64,000 nt of DNA from Deltaproteobacteria bacterium (GTDB lineage Bacteria > Desulfobacterota > Binatia > HRBIN30 > JACQVA1): NCBI GenBank assembly GCA_016178705.1, contig JACOST010000030.1, forward strand, positions 409,167 through 473,166, written 5' to 3'. The notes below the pieces were generated by a model. The model saw only the letters and a list, made by a program, of their open reading frames with translations. It was not told where the DNA came from and made no database searches. Positions within the stretch are counted from its first letter, which is position 1; each line of letters opens with the position of its first letter. Position numbers and translations under genes: made by a program. Of this stretch, positions 47,036 to 56,896 are shown one piece after another.

Positions 47036-48109
47036 ATGGCGACACCAACCCCGCAACAGATTCTCGACGAACTGAAGAAGGTGAAATATCCGGGCTACAC
47101 GCGCGACATCGTGTCGTTCGGATTGATCAAGGACGTCGAGGTGGCGAGTGCGGGTGTTACCGTCACGTTGACACCGACGACAGAGAACCCCGACGTGCTC
47201 GGGCAGATTCGTGACGCGGTCGTGCAGGCCGTGACAGCGATGGGATTCGACATGGTCGAAGTCGCGGTTACGGCGCCGGAGCAGCCGGTTCGCCGCGCGG
47301 CGCCGGGGCGCGCCGGCATTCCCGGCATCAAACGCATCGTCGCGGTGGCCAGCGGCAAGGGCGGGGTGGGCAAGTCGACCGTCGCCGTCAACCTCGCGCT
47401 GGCGTTGCACGCACTCGGGCAACGGGTCGGATTGTTGGATGCCGACGTCTACGGACCGAGCGTGCCGTTGATGCTCGGGCTCACCGACCGCCCGACGTCC
47501 ACCGACGACAAGCGCATCATCCCGATCGAAAAGTTCGGCATCAAGGTGATCTCGATGGGGCTGTTCATCGAGGAACGCACGCCGGTGATCTGGCGCGGCC
47601 CGATGATCAACAAACTGCTGACGCAGTTCCTGCGCGAGGTCGAGTGGGGCGAGCTGGATGTCCTCGTGCTCGATCTACCGCCGGGAACAGGCGACGCGCA
47701 GTTGACCATCGTGCAACAGGCGCCGCTCTCGGGCGGTGTCATCGTCACCACACCGCAAGATGTCGCGTTGCTCGACGTCAAGCGCGGCATCACCATGTTT
47801 CAGCAAGTCAACGCGCCCGTGCTTGGTGTGATCGAGAACATGAGCTTTCACATCTGCCCCGGTTGCGGTGATCGCGCCGACTTGTTCGGCCACGGTGGCG
47901 GCGCGAAGATGGCCGAGCAGTTCAGCATTCCGCTGCTCGGCGAGATTCCGCTGGTGCGCGAGATCCGCGAGCACTGCGACACCGGCGAGCCCATCGTCGT
48001 CGCCGAACCGGAGCATCCGCAGAGCCTCGCCTTCCGAGCGATCGCTACGCGCGTGTTGGCGCGGCTCGACGATGAGAAGACCGTCGCGCCGCTACCGACG
48101 ATTCATTGA
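47036..48109 (+). CDS. mrp: Mrp/ApbC iron-sulfur cluster carrier ATPase
   Basis: A 357-residue Mrp/NBP35-family Fe-S carrier. The N-terminal DUF59 (MIP18) domain (residues 1-80) precedes the deviant Walker A VASGKGGVGKST at about residue 104. CPGC, in FHICPGCGDRADLFG near residue 274, is the CxxC that holds the bridging cluster. It would donate Fe-S clusters to apoproteins. The gene ends 3 bp before a repeat array. Confidence 0.93.
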   Translation: MATPTPQQILDELKKVKYPGYTRDIVSFGLIKDVEVASAGVTVTLTPTTENPDVLGQIRDAVVQAVTAMGFDMVEVAVTAPEQPVRRAAPGRAGIPGIKRIVAVASGKGGVGKSTVAVNLALALHALGQRVGLLDADVYGPSVPLMLGLTDRPTSTDDKRIIPIEKFGIKVISMGLFIEERTPVIWRGPMINKLLTQFLREVEWGELDVLVLDLPPGTGDAQLTIVQQAPLSGGVIVTTPQDVALLDVKRGITMFQQVNAPVLGVIENMSFHICPGCGDRADLFGHGGGAKMAEQFSIPLLGEIPLVREIREHCDTGEPIVVAEPEHPQSLAFRAIATRVLARLDDEKTVAPLPTIH

Positions 48110-48112
48110 CGA

Positions 48113-48177
48113 GCGTGAATCGTGATTCGTGAATCGTGAGTCCGGATCACGTCTCACGATTCACATCTCACGATTCC
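48113..48177. repeat. Head-to-head TCACGATTCACG-type repeats, likely bidirectional terminator
   Basis: GAATCGTGAG (48131-48140) pairs perfectly with CTCACGATTC (48153-48162), and CTCACGATTC recurs at 48167-48176. Copies of the unit in the opposite orientation lie at 48117-48128. The array lies between convergent genes and includes the stop codon of the dockerin protein. Confidence 0.65.
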
Positions 48178-50003
48178 GGCACGCGCACGATCATGCGCGC
48201 TGGCTCGCCGAGGTTGCCGGCTTTGTCGCGGAGGCGCACCAAGAACAGTGTGTCCCCCGCTGGTAGCGCGAGGAAGCGCGAGATCCGCAGACAGAACTGC
48301 TCCGTCGAGTTAAGCCCGACGCAGCCGAGATCACCCGAATCGCTCAACATGACACAGCCCGTCGAGCTCGGTCCGGGACTAGTCGTGCCGCACGACCGAG
48401 AAATCGATAGCCCGCTGCCGTTGTCGAAACGGCAGCCCAGGTCATTGATCGCGTCGGTGATCTCCTGATCGGCATCGAAGCGCGGGGGATCGACCGCGGG
48501 TACGCCGCCGACCAAAGGAAGAATATCGTCGCAGACTTCCAGGCTGCCATTGCCGAGCGGTCGGCTGGCGACGATCTGCAGATCCGGTCGAGCGCTGGGA
48601 TCGTCGCTGAACGAGGATCCCCCCGGCGGTTTCCGTGACCGACCGATCGCGCCCTCGACGACAATCTGGAATCCCAATCCTGATGGTTCGTAGACTGGAA
48701 TGCCGTCTTCCACTGCCACTGGATCGAGGGGCCGATCGCTGGCCGACGTGAGGCCGAAGAACGACACGATAGGGCCGGGTGCGATGGTCGGCGTTGGCGA
48801 TGGCGTGATCGATGGCGTCGCCGTCGGTGTGAAGGTCACCGTGGGTGTGGACGTCACGGTCGGTGTGGAAGTGCGCGTCACCGTCCGCGACGGCGTGCGC
48901 GTCGCGGTGACGGTGGGTGTGCGCGTGCGAGTTGTGGTGAAGGTTTGCGTCGCGGTTGGGCCAGTGGCTGTCGCGGTGGGCGACAGCGCTGTGATCGCGG
49001 TTGATGTGGGCTGATCGGTTGCGGTCCGCGTTGCGCTGCTGGTGCGAGTGATCGTCCGCGTCGTCGTGGCGGTGGCGATCGGTGACGGCGTGCGCGTGAA
49101 TGAGGGCGTGCGAGTGGGTCGTGGCACTGTGGCGGTCGGGGTTGGAACCGAAGTGAACGTGGCCGGCATCGGGCCGCCGACGCGGACGATCAGGCGCGCC
49201 GGCGTACCCAGATTGCCATCGCTGTCGCGCAGCTGCACGCTGAGCAGCGTGTCGCCATCGCCAAAGCGGAACGTGCTATCGACCGACAGACAATACTGCC
49301 CGCGGCTCTTCGAATCGAGAAAGGCAGTTTGTCCGAAGGCGTCTTGCGTACACGCGCCGCGTGAGCTGCTTGCGACATCGAATTGGCAAGCCAGATCGTT
49401 GAGCGCGTCGGAGATCGGCTGCGTGATACTGAAGTCGGGCGGATCAATCGCCGGCACGCCGCCGCCGTCGCAGACCGCGGGGCTACCGTTGCCGAGTGGC
49501 TGATTGGCTTGGATCTGCAGATCGGGCCGCCGCGCCGGATTGTCCGGATTGGAGTCGAACAGACGAAACGCCAGGCTCTTGCCTGACGGCCCTGGCGCGG
49601 CTTCGACGAAGATCTTGAAGCCGCTGCCGGCGGCTCTGAAATACACCGGCAGCCCGGGCTCGAGGTCGCCGAGCGTCGCGGCGAGCTTGCCGTCGGCGGT
49701 GGCGATGCCGAACAACGTGATGCGCGGACCGGGAGCCGGCACGGGGGTCGGCGCTGGGCGCAGCAGATTCTGCAGGGCGATCAAATCGGCCGCGTTGATC
49801 AGCCCATCGTCGTTCGCGTCCGCACCAGCGCACGCGTCATCGACCTCCGTGAAGATGCGCAAGACTGTTTCGGGCAAATCGGCGTCGGTGAGCGCGCCGT
49901 CGCAGTTGGCGTCGCCCAGCATGGTCGCGGTCGCGGCGAACGGCAACAACCACAATCCAATTCCGAGAAGCACGCCGATCCACCGCCGCATCATGAGGTT
50001 CAT
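48168..50003 (-). CDS. Exported protein: dockerin-like repeats and two copies of the surface domain
   Basis: About 611 residues. Signal peptide MMRRWIGVLLGIGLWLLPFAATA. Residues about 30-85 form a dockerin type I-like pair of calcium loops: GDANCDGALTDADL and GADANDDGLINAADL. Then comes one copy of a domain with ITLFGIATADGKLAA and QPLGNGSPAVCDG, a long Thr/Pro linker (TRTPT-type repeats) and a second copy with VSFFGLTSASDRPLD and SRPLGNGSLEVCDD. The domain is the one found in the lipoprotein at 22643-24076. The start (50003, 49994 or 49991) is uncertain; no ribosome site is clear. Function unknown; cell-surface display is likely. Confidence 0.75.
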   Translation of the reverse strand: MNLMMRRWIGVLLGIGLWLLPFAATATMLGDANCDGALTDADLPETVLRIFTEVDDACAGADANDDGLINAADLIALQNLLRPAPTPVPAPGPRITLFGIATADGKLAATLGDLEPGLPVYFRAAGSGFKIFVEAAPGPSGKSLAFRLFDSNPDNPARRPDLQIQANQPLGNGSPAVCDGGGVPAIDPPDFSITQPISDALNDLACQFDVASSSRGACTQDAFGQTAFLDSKSRGQYCLSVDSTFRFGDGDTLLSVQLRDSDGNLGTPARLIVRVGGPMPATFTSVPTPTATVPRPTRTPSFTRTPSPIATATTTRTITRTSSATRTATDQPTSTAITALSPTATATGPTATQTFTTTRTRTPTVTATRTPSRTVTRTSTPTVTSTPTVTFTPTATPSITPSPTPTIAPGPIVSFFGLTSASDRPLDPVAVEDGIPVYEPSGLGFQIVVEGAIGRSRKPPGGSSFSDDPSARPDLQIVASRPLGNGSLEVCDDILPLVGGVPAVDPPRFDADQEITDAINDLGCRFDNGSGLSISRSCGTTSPGPSSTGCVMLSDSGDLGCVGLNSTEQFCLRISRFLALPAGDTLFLVRLRDKAGNLGEPARMIVRVPES

Positions 50004-50225
50004 AAGCAACGGCCGGGACCCTACCGGATGCCAGCGGCGCGCTCAATCGCACAGACTCATGGCTTTTGGCTTGGCGGTGTCGGGGAAGATGAGGACACCG
50101 CAGGATGCGGACACCGGCAGAGCCTTCCGGCGAGCCGTTCGGTCTGCGCAGTGCGGCTCGGCAGAAGCCTCGCCCTCCCAATTGTGCACCAGCCGATCGG
50201 TAGACCCAGATGGTGAGATCCGACA

Positions 50226-51542
50226 CTACTCGTGTTGCAGGTAATGCGCGCGCACCCACTCCATCGCGGCGGCGTGTGTCGTCAGTCGGCCTTCGAGTTG
50301 CGCTTCTTCGACGGCATCGAGAATCTCGCGGAAGCGTGGGCCGGCGTCGAGCCCGAGGGCGAGCAGATCGCGGCCACGGATCAGCGACGGCGGCTTGATC
50401 TGCGCTGCGCCGAATTCGGCCTGCTTGGCGCGACAGAACTCGTAGTGGCGCAGGTCCTTGTTGGACGCGAGCGCATCGAGGCGGGCAAGCGCGAGCAGCT
50501 CGTTGATGCCGTCGTGGGCGAGGAAGCGCTTCAACGTGCTCACGCGCATGTCGGCGGCGTGAATCAGGCGCAGATGGTTGCTCACCAACCAGGCGACGCG
50601 CTCCCACACCTCGCGGCTGCGGCGCAGACGCTGACAGACAGCGACGGCGATGTCCGCACCTTGCTCGCAGTGGCCGTAGAACGTGATGCGATCGTCACGC
50701 CGCTGCGCGCACGCCGGCTTGGCGATGTCGTGCAGCAACGCGCCGAGCGCGAGCGTCTCGCTGGGCTGCTCGAGTTCAGCGAGCAGCAGCAGCGTGTGGG
50801 TGAAGACATCGCCTTCGGGATGATAGTCGGGCGATTGCTCGACCCCTTTGAGCGCGGCGACCTCGGGCAGCACCATCGGCAGCAGACCGGTGGCATCGAG
50901 CAGCTCAAAGCCGCGCCGGGCATTGCCCTCGCACAGGATGCGGACGATCTCGTCGCCGATGCGCTCCAACGCGATATCGCCCAAGTGCGGCGCGGCGTTG
51001 CGGATCGCATCGAACGTGGTCGGCTCGATGACGAAGCCGAAGCGGGCCGCGAAGCGGACGGCGCGCAGCATCCGCAGGCGGTCTTCGTAGATGCGCGCCG
51101 ACGGATCGCCGATGGCGCGGATGATGCCGGCGCGCAGGTCGTCGCGCCCGCCGACGTAGTCGATCACCTCGTCGGTCACCGGATCGAGGAACATGCCGTT
51201 GATGGTGAAGTCGCGCCGCGCGGCGTCTTCCGTCGCCGAACTGAAACGGACACTCGCCGGGCGCCGGCCGTCGACGTAGGCGGCATCGGCGCGGAAGGTC
51301 GCGACCTCGAACGGCTGGCCTTCGAGCACCACCAGCACGACACCGAACTGGACGCCGACCGGCACCGTCCGCTCGAACAAGCCTTGCACAGTCTCGGCCG
51401 GCGCGTCGGTGGCGACGTCGAAGTCGTTCGGTTCGTGCCCGAGCAAACGATCGCGCACGCAGCCGCCGGCGAGGTACGCCGTGAAGCCCGCCTCACGCAG
51501 CCGCGTCGCAATCGAGCGGGCGAGAATTTCCTTGTGGCTCAT
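50226..51542 (-). CDS. tRNA nucleotidyltransferase / poly(A) polymerase family protein
   Basis: A 438-residue class II nucleotidyltransferase. The head has AYLAGGCVRDRLLGHEPNDFDVATDA (GG and DxD of the active site), then ARRDFTINGMFLDP and EDRLRMLRAVRFAARFGF. A central HD-domain helix ALLHDIAKPACAQRRDD follows, as in CCA-adding enzymes of the bacterial type with an HD domain. CCA-adding and poly(A)-adding members cannot be separated by eye; the HD domain favours a CCA enzyme. The ATG at 51542 was chosen over a GTG at 51554. Confidence 0.85.
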   Translation of the reverse strand: MSHKEILARSIATRLREAGFTAYLAGGCVRDRLLGHEPNDFDVATDAPAETVQGLFERTVPVGVQFGVVLVVLEGQPFEVATFRADAAYVDGRRPASVRFSSATEDAARRDFTINGMFLDPVTDEVIDYVGGRDDLRAGIIRAIGDPSARIYEDRLRMLRAVRFAARFGFVIEPTTFDAIRNAAPHLGDIALERIGDEIVRILCEGNARRGFELLDATGLLPMVLPEVAALKGVEQSPDYHPEGDVFTHTLLLLAELEQPSETLALGALLHDIAKPACAQRRDDRITFYGHCEQGADIAVAVCQRLRRSREVWERVAWLVSNHLRLIHAADMRVSTLKRFLAHDGINELLALARLDALASNKDLRHYEFCRAKQAEFGAAQIKPPSLIRGRDLLALGLDAGPRFREILDAVEEAQLEGRLTTHAAAMEWVRAHYLQHE

Positions 51543-51549
51543 GAGCACG

Positions 51550-51577
51550 CTCACGATTCACGACTCACGATTCACGC
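51550..51577. repeat. TCACGATTCACG-type repeat, second copy
   Basis: CTCACGATTCACGACTCACG continues to ATTCACG, the same unit as at 48113-48177 and 63209-63282. It occupies the gap between the polymerase start and the lipoprotein stop. Confidence 0.55.
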
Positions 51578-51584
51578 CTTACGC

Positions 51585-52418
51585 CTACGTCGGATTGCCG
51601 CCGTCGGCGAGCAACGGCTTCTCGAACAACTGCGGCGGAAACTGATTGTTGAAGTGAACGTCCTCAACGAGCTGCTCCACCACCATGTTGCCGACGATCG
51701 CGCCCTCGGCGTCGGCCGGGAAGAATTGCCGCCGCCGTTCCTTCCGAATGCCGCCGCAGTCTTGATAGTCGAGCCACTTGCCGACCCACAAGCTGTGCGT
51801 CAGAAACGATGCCGTGATGTGCCCGAGCACGTGATCGATCAAGCCGGACTGCGGATCGAGCGAGATCACGAACCAATCGCCCGGCGCTTCGGGGGCGCCG
51901 TCATCGAGCGTGACCTTGAGCCGTTGCCAGCGCGTGTCGCCGTCGCGCTGCTCGCCGAGGTCGGTGATTGTCACCGGCAACTCGGCGAGACTGAACGGAA
52001 GCGAGAACCAGAAAATGTTGCCGACCATGTTGAAGCGCGACAGCGCCAGACGCGCCGGTTCGCGAATCGGCGCGCCGTCGCGCAGCATCCACGCATCCTT
52101 GCCGTCGAAGCCAAGCGTGACCGGCTGCGGCAGGCCGAGCGATTCGTAGCGCACGCGCGGGCCTTGGTGCAGCGGAGACTTGTGGATGCCGATGCTCTCT
52201 GACGAAATATTTCCCACCGGATCGTAGAGCGTAAACGTGGTCACGAAGGCGACATCGCGCACGGCGAGCCAACGATCCCAGCCGCCGGCGGCGTCGATGG
52301 CGCGTTGCAGCAGCACGCCGGCGCTACCCGCCGGCAGACGCAGCGGTGGCGCGTCGTTGGTCCGTTCACAGGCAACGCAACTGAGCAGCAGGACCGCCAC
52401 TACCGACGTAGGTCGCAT
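51585..52418 (-). CDS. Lipoprotein of unknown function
   Basis: A 277-residue protein with a lipoprotein signal (VVAVLLLSCVAC). The beta-rich body (AFVTTFTLYDPVGNISSE, VTLGFDGKDAWMLRDG, DWFVISLDPQSGLIDHVLGHI) is reminiscent of the LolA/LppX-type half-barrel, which is a guess. The ATG at 52418 was chosen over a long frame that runs through the repeat at 52526-52600. It may share a transcript with selB upstream on the same strand. Confidence 0.6.
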   Translation of the reverse strand: MRPTSVVAVLLLSCVACERTNDAPPLRLPAGSAGVLLQRAIDAAGGWDRWLAVRDVAFVTTFTLYDPVGNISSESIGIHKSPLHQGPRVRYESLGLPQPVTLGFDGKDAWMLRDGAPIREPARLALSRFNMVGNIFWFSLPFSLAELPVTITDLGEQRDGDTRWQRLKVTLDDGAPEAPGDWFVISLDPQSGLIDHVLGHITASFLTHSLWVGKWLDYQDCGGIRKERRRQFFPADAEGAIVGNMVVEQLVEDVHFNNQFPPQLFEKPLLADGGNPT

Positions 52419-52525
52419 ACCGTTTGTCCGCGAGTCGCGTGTTCGATTATGGGCACGCTCCGGTTTTGTCAACGCGGCACGCCCGGGCGGCTTTGCACAA
52501 ACGGAAGCGTCAACCTCATTCCTCT

Positions 52526-52600
52526 CGTCATTCCGGCGAAAACCGGAATCCATCCGATCCCCACACCCCAACCTGGATACCGGCTTTCGCCGGTATGACG
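52526..52600. repeat. 75-bp inverted-repeat element (MITE/BIME-like), copy 2
   Basis: Termini beginning CGTCATTCCGGCGAAA and ending TTCGCCGGTATGACG are inverted repeats with two mismatches; the interior matches copy 1 at 44405-44481. It lies downstream of the selB stop and could end its transcript. The rest of 52419-52657 shows no gene. Confidence 0.75.
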
Positions 52601-52657
52601 GACACGCCGATGTGATCTCGTGTGCAAAGCCCCCGCGGGCAATCCCGGCAGATCACG

Positions 52658-54574
52658 CTACGGCCGTCGCAGTTTACGGCTGTCGCCAACGCGCAGGGTG
52701 AAGCCGGTGCGGTCAAAGTAGTCGAGCAGGGCGATCGAGAACTTGCGGCTGGCGTTGATGAGATCGCGAAAGGTGGCCGCGGTGATCTCGCCGTGCGCGA
52801 TCACGTAGTCACGCAGTAGACCGCGGGCGCGTTCGAGCGCTGCCGCCGCGTAGTACAAGTCGGGCGCAATGCGCTGCACACGGCCTTCGCGTTCGAGTTG
52901 CTGCAACAAATCGTTCAAGCGTGCGCGCGGCACGGCCAGCGCGGTCTCGATCTGCTTGAGATCCGGCGGGGTCAGGCCGCCGTCGCGCAACAATGTCTCG
53001 GCGCGACTTGCGAGCGCTTGATCGGCGCCGCCCAGCGCGACGCGGTGCGCGGGTAAGCGAAGGACACTCTCGTCGCGCACCAGCAACTTGTCGGCAATGA
53101 TCCGGTCGAGCGCGGCGCGAAAAATCTTCGGCGAGAGATCCGGCGCCACGCGCGTGCGGACCGACTCCATCTCGATGCCGGGTGCGAGCGGCGTCGCACG
53201 ATGGCACTCGATCACGGCGTCGATGGTCGCTTGCCGCACGCGCTGCCACTTGGCGCTATTGGTGACTGCCTCCGGCGCTTCAACCTCGGGCAGGACCACC
53301 AGCCCTGAATCGGAACGCAGGACGGCGCGTAGGCGCTCGGGCGACAGGTGCGCGGCTTGCAGCAGCAGATCCGGCGCCATCGCCACGCCGGTATCCAATG
53401 CGATCACCGCCTCGACGACCGCATCGTCGCTGGTTGCGTGATGCAGTGCCGTGACGGCTGCCAACACGGTCGGATCATTGCGACGGTGGCGCGGGGCAAA
53501 GGCGTGGACCACCACGCCGCCTCCAATCGTCCGCTGCGACGCCTCGTCGCGCAGCACGAAGCGGTCGCCGCGCAGTGCCGCCACCGGCTCGCGCAACACC
53601 AGTTGCGCATACGATGACGTGCCTGCGGCCAACTCGCTGCGCGCATCGAGCAGCACGAGCTTGCCGATCACGTCGGCGGTGCCGACGAACAGGCGAATTG
53701 CACCATGCGTTGCGACCGCTCGGCGCGCGCCCGGACGCAGCTCGACCCACGCATCGAGGCGATCGCTGGCGCGATCGAGCGCCGGGCTGCAGGCGACATG
53801 GCCGCGCACAACTTCGGTGCGTTCGACGCCGCTGAGGTTGAGCGCCACGCGCTGGCCCGCATGACCCTCGCGCACGAGGTCGTTGTGCACGTGAACCGAA
53901 CGCACGCGCGCGGTCTCACCCCCCGGCAGAATGCGGATGGTGTCACCTTCGCGCACGGTCCCAGAAGTCGCGGTGCCGGTAACAACCACGCCGTGGCCGT
54001 GCAGCACAAAGGCACGATCGATCGGCAGGCGAAAGAATCCCGGGCGCTCGGCGCGGGCGTAGGTGCCGAGCCGCTCCGCGATTGCCGCGCGCAGCGCCGC
54101 AACGCCTTCGCCCGTCACCGACGAAACCGGAAGCATCGGCGCGTCTTCCAGCGCCGTGCCGGCGAGCAGGACTTCGATTTCCTCCTTCACCGCGGCGAGA
54201 CGCGCGGCGTCGACCAGATCGATCTTGGTAATCGCGACGACGCCGCTGCGCGTGCCGAGCAAGTGGAGGATATCGACGTGCTCCTCGGTTTGCGGCATCA
54301 CGCCGTCATCGGCCGCGACTACCAACAACGCGAGATCGATCCCGTGCGCGCCGGCGAGCATGTTGCGGATGAAGCGCTCGTGCCCCGGCACGTCGACGAT
54401 GCCGACGCGCACGCCGCCGTCGAGGTCGAGGTGCGCAAAGCCGAGGTCGATCGAGATGCCGCGCTCCTTCTCTTCCTTGAGGCGATCGGTGTCCAGGCCG
54501 GTGAGTGCCTTGATGAGCGCGGTCTTGCCGTGATCGATGTGGCCAGCGGTGCCGACAATCGCGTGGAGGCTCAT
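52658..54574 (-). CDS. selB: Selenocysteine-specific elongation factor SelB
   Basis: A 638-residue EF-Tu-like GTPase that delivers Sec-tRNA(Sec) to UGA codons having a SECIS. The G1 motif is [11 protein letters not shown] (residues 8-18), G3 is DVPGHERF and G4 is [10 protein letters not shown]. The C-terminal winged helices that bind SECIS RNA end [18 protein letters not shown], the SelB signature, and VGDSRKLRR. It overlaps selA as ATGA, so both are translated from one message. This is the reader for the UGSC gene at 19126. Confidence 0.95.
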   Translation of the reverse strand: MSLHAIVGTAGHIDHGKTALIKALTGLDTDRLKEEKERGISIDLGFAHLDLDGGVRVGIVDVPGHERFIRNMLAGAHGIDLALLVVAADDGVMPQTEEHVDILHLLGTRSGVVAITKIDLVDAARLAAVKEEIEVLLAGTALEDAPMLPVSSVTGEGVAALRAAIAERLGTYARAERPGFFRLPIDRAFVLHGHGVVVTGTATSGTVREGDTIRILPGGETARVRSVHVHNDLVREGHAGQRVALNLSGVERTEVVRGHVACSPALDRASDRLDAWVELRPGARRAVATHGAIRLFVGTADVIGKLVLLDARSELAAGTSSYAQLVLREPVAALRGDRFVLRDEASQRTIGGGVVVHAFAPRHRRNDPTVLAAVTALHHATSDDAVVEAVIALDTGVAMAPDLLLQAAHLSPERLRAVLRSDSGLVVLPEVEAPEAVTNSAKWQRVRQATIDAVIECHRATPLAPGIEMESVRTRVAPDLSPKIFRAALDRIIADKLLVRDESVLRLPAHRVALGGADQALASRAETLLRDGGLTPPDLKQIETALAVPRARLNDLLQQLEREGRVQRIAPDLYYAAAALERARGLLRDYVIAHGEITAATFRDLINASRKFSIALLDYFDRTGFTLRVGDSRKLRRP

Positions 54575-55941
54575 GCGTTGGGCACGAGATCGCTGGCGTG
54601 TTCGATCGTACGCACGTCGAGCAGGAAGCTACCGTCGTGGACACGTCCGATGATGGGCGGATCGGCGCGGCGGAAGCGCGCGGCGATGTGATGCGCGGCG
54701 ATGGTCGGATGGGTGACCGCGACCACCATGGTCGCAATGGTCTGCGTCGGCACCGCGCCGCTACCGATCTCCGACCGCGCATCCCGCAGCGCAACTCGAT
54801 AGTCGGGGCCGAGCACGGCTTGCAGCAACTGACACGCCTGCGCGGCGACTCGCTCGATTTCGGCGAGCGGACGAGTGAGCGTGCGGAGTGTGGGCACGGT
54901 GGCGCTGAGGTTCGGATCGTAGCGGTACAGCCGCAACGTCGCCGACAAGGCCGCGAGCGTCAGCTTGTCGCAGCGCAGGGCGCGCTTGAGCGGGTTGCGC
55001 CGCATGCGATCAATCAGATCGCGTGCACCGACGATGAGGCCGCATTGCGGCCCGCCGAGCAGCTTGTCGCCGCTGAAGGTGACGAGATCGGCGCCGAGAC
55101 GCAGGCGATCGGGGACCACCGGTTCGGCCGGCAGATCCCACTGCGACAGGTCGACGAGCGCGCCGCTGCCCAAATCTTCCATCACCGGCAAATCGTGCTC
55201 GCGGCCGATCGCGACCAACTCCGGCAGCGAGACCTCGGCGGTGAAGCCGACAATCCGATAGTTGCTGGTGTGGACCTTGAGCAGCAACGCCGATTGCGGG
55301 CCGATGGCTTCGCGGTAGTCACGGGCGTGGGTGCGATTGGTGGTGCCGACTTCGCGCAGAATCACGTTGCTCTTCGCCATCACCGCGGGGATGCGAAACG
55401 AGCCGCCGATCTCGATCAGCTCACCCCGCGACACCAACACCTCGCGATGTTCGGCGAGGGTATTGAGCGCGAGCAACACCGCCGCGGCGTTGTTGTTCAC
55501 CACCGTCGCCGCCTCGGCGCCGGTCAGCGCGCAGAGATCGTCTTCAACCAGATCGTCGCGGTCGCCGCGCTCACCGGCTTCGATGTCGTACTCCAGATTC
55601 ACCGGATGTTGTGCGGCCTGGGTTACTGCCGTGATCGCCGACTCCGCGAGCAGCGCCCGGCCGAGATTGGTGTGAACGACGACACCGGTGGCGTTGATCA
55701 CGCGACGGAGCGCCGGTTGCGCGGCTTGACGCAGCAGCGTTGCAGTTTGGGTGACGACAGCATCGATGTCGGGTGCCGCGCCGCCGTTGCTGCGCAAAGC
55801 CTGTCGCGTTTCGTCGAGCAGCGCGCGGATGGCATCGGCAACCGCCTCGCGCCGGTAGCGCGTCAGCAAGGTCGCGGCACCGGCGCTCGACAACACGGCA
55901 TCCACCGACGGCAATGCCCGCAGGTTTGAATCGTGTGGCAT
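54571..55941 (-). CDS. selA: L-seryl-tRNA(Sec) selenium transferase SelA
   Basis: A 456-residue PLP enzyme that converts Ser-tRNA(Sec) to Sec-tRNA(Sec) with selenophosphate. The motifs RRVINATGVVVHTNLGRALL, YDIEAGERGDR and the active-site lysine region TFSGDKLLGGPQCGLIVG are diagnostic. It lies upstream of selB with a 4-bp overlap. No selD (selenophosphate synthetase) or selC (tRNA-Sec) was found in this window. Confidence 0.95.
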   Translation of the reverse strand: MPHDSNLRALPSVDAVLSSAGAATLLTRYRREAVADAIRALLDETRQALRSNGGAAPDIDAVVTQTATLLRQAAQPALRRVINATGVVVHTNLGRALLAESAITAVTQAAQHPVNLEYDIEAGERGDRDDLVEDDLCALTGAEAATVVNNNAAAVLLALNTLAEHREVLVSRGELIEIGGSFRIPAVMAKSNVILREVGTTNRTHARDYREAIGPQSALLLKVHTSNYRIVGFTAEVSLPELVAIGREHDLPVMEDLGSGALVDLSQWDLPAEPVVPDRLRLGADLVTFSGDKLLGGPQCGLIVGARDLIDRMRRNPLKRALRCDKLTLAALSATLRLYRYDPNLSATVPTLRTLTRPLAEIERVAAQACQLLQAVLGPDYRVALRDARSEIGSGAVPTQTIATMVVAVTHPTIAAHHIAARFRRADPPIIGRVHDGSFLLDVRTIEHASDLVPNA

Positions 55942-56074
55942 GCCGGCATGGTGCTCCGTTTCGGTGACGGACTCAATCGCCGCGCGCGGCCCGACAAGCT
56001 AGGCGATCAGCTTGAGTCGTGACGCGATCTGCGGTAACCGTCACGCCCTTTCACAACCGGACTTGCAGATCGAG

Positions 56075-56890
56075 ATGGCGTACTTCGCGTCGCTTCGCGT
56101 CTACCCGAGCTTCGCTCGCTGCGCATTCCAACGGCGCGCCGCGTATCGGTTGGCCAATTGGACGGGGATCACCGTCAACTTCTTTTTTTTCCTGATTCAC
56201 GCGCAGGTGTTCTTCGCGTTCTTTCGCGGACGGGCGCAGGTAGCGGGTTGGCGTGCGGAAGAGGCCGTGCGCTACTTCGCGACTTCCGAGGCGCTGGTGA
56301 TGGTGCTCGGCGTGCTCACCGCGCAGTCGGGGATTCAACTCGCCGAACGAATCCGTACGGGGGATGTCGTCGTCGATCTCGCGCGCCCGGTGCCGCTGTG
56401 GGCGCGTCATGTGGCGGAGAGCTTCGGCTCGGCGCTCTACTACGCGCTGACGCGCACGGTGGTGCTCTACATTGGAGCGATGCTGATCTACCGGCTGCCG
56501 CTGCCGCATCGCGCGGCGATGCTGTGGGCGCCGCTGGCGATCGTCTTGGGCGTCGGCATCGTCGCCGCGCTGATGTATCTCGCGGGCGCGACCGCGTACT
56601 GGATGGAGTACGCACACGGTCCCGTCATGGTGGTGGTGTTGGCGCTTTCTTTTCTCGGCGGCGTGATGCTGCCGCTGGATTTCTATCCGCTCGCGATGCG
56701 TTGGGTGGCCGATCTGCTGCCGTTTCGCGGCGCCGTCTACACTCCGATCGCGATCGCCAACGGTACACTTGCCGGCGCGGCACTCGCGTTCGGCCTGGCG
56801 CACCAAGTGGTCTGGCTCGGCGTGTTGCTGTGGCTGTCGCACGTCGTCGAGCAGCGCGGCACGCGACGGCTCGCCGCGCTGGGCGGGTGA
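56075..56890 (+). CDS. ABC-2 type permease, subunit 1 (DUF990-like)
   Basis: A 271-residue inner-membrane protein with six hydrophobic segments (ITVNFFFFLIHAQVFFAFF, VVVLALSFLGGVMLPLDF and others). QRRAAYRLANWTGITV is the usual N-terminus of this ABC-2 permease pair. The ATG at 56075 was preferred over an upstream start at 56012. It is followed 6 bp later by a second permease and then the ATPase gene, making a three-gene exporter operon. Substrate unknown; lipid or drug export is usual for the class. Confidence 0.82.
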   Translation: MAYFASLRVYPSFARCAFQRRAAYRLANWTGITVNFFFFLIHAQVFFAFFRGRAQVAGWRAEEAVRYFATSEALVMVLGVLTAQSGIQLAERIRTGDVVVDLARPVPLWARHVAESFGSALYYALTRTVVLYIGAMLIYRLPLPHRAAMLWAPLAIVLGVGIVAALMYLAGATAYWMEYAHGPVMVVVLALSFLGGVMLPLDFYPLAMRWVADLLPFRGAVYTPIAIANGTLAGAALAFGLAHQVVWLGVLLWLSHVVEQRGTRRLAALGG

Positions 56891-56896
56891 GCGCGC

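Noticed and set aside
48113..48177. CRISPR array
   Set aside because: Units are 9-12 bp, degenerate and in both orientations, with no spacers of constant length and no cas genes.
50232..52202. A 656-codon plus-strand frame across the polymerase and lipoprotein genes
   Set aside because: Antisense shadow of two recognisable minus-strand genes.
52419..56074. A tRNA-Sec (selC) gene next to selAB
   Set aside because: No long-arm tRNA with a TTCGANTCC-type loop was found by eye; a covariance-model search is needed to be sure.
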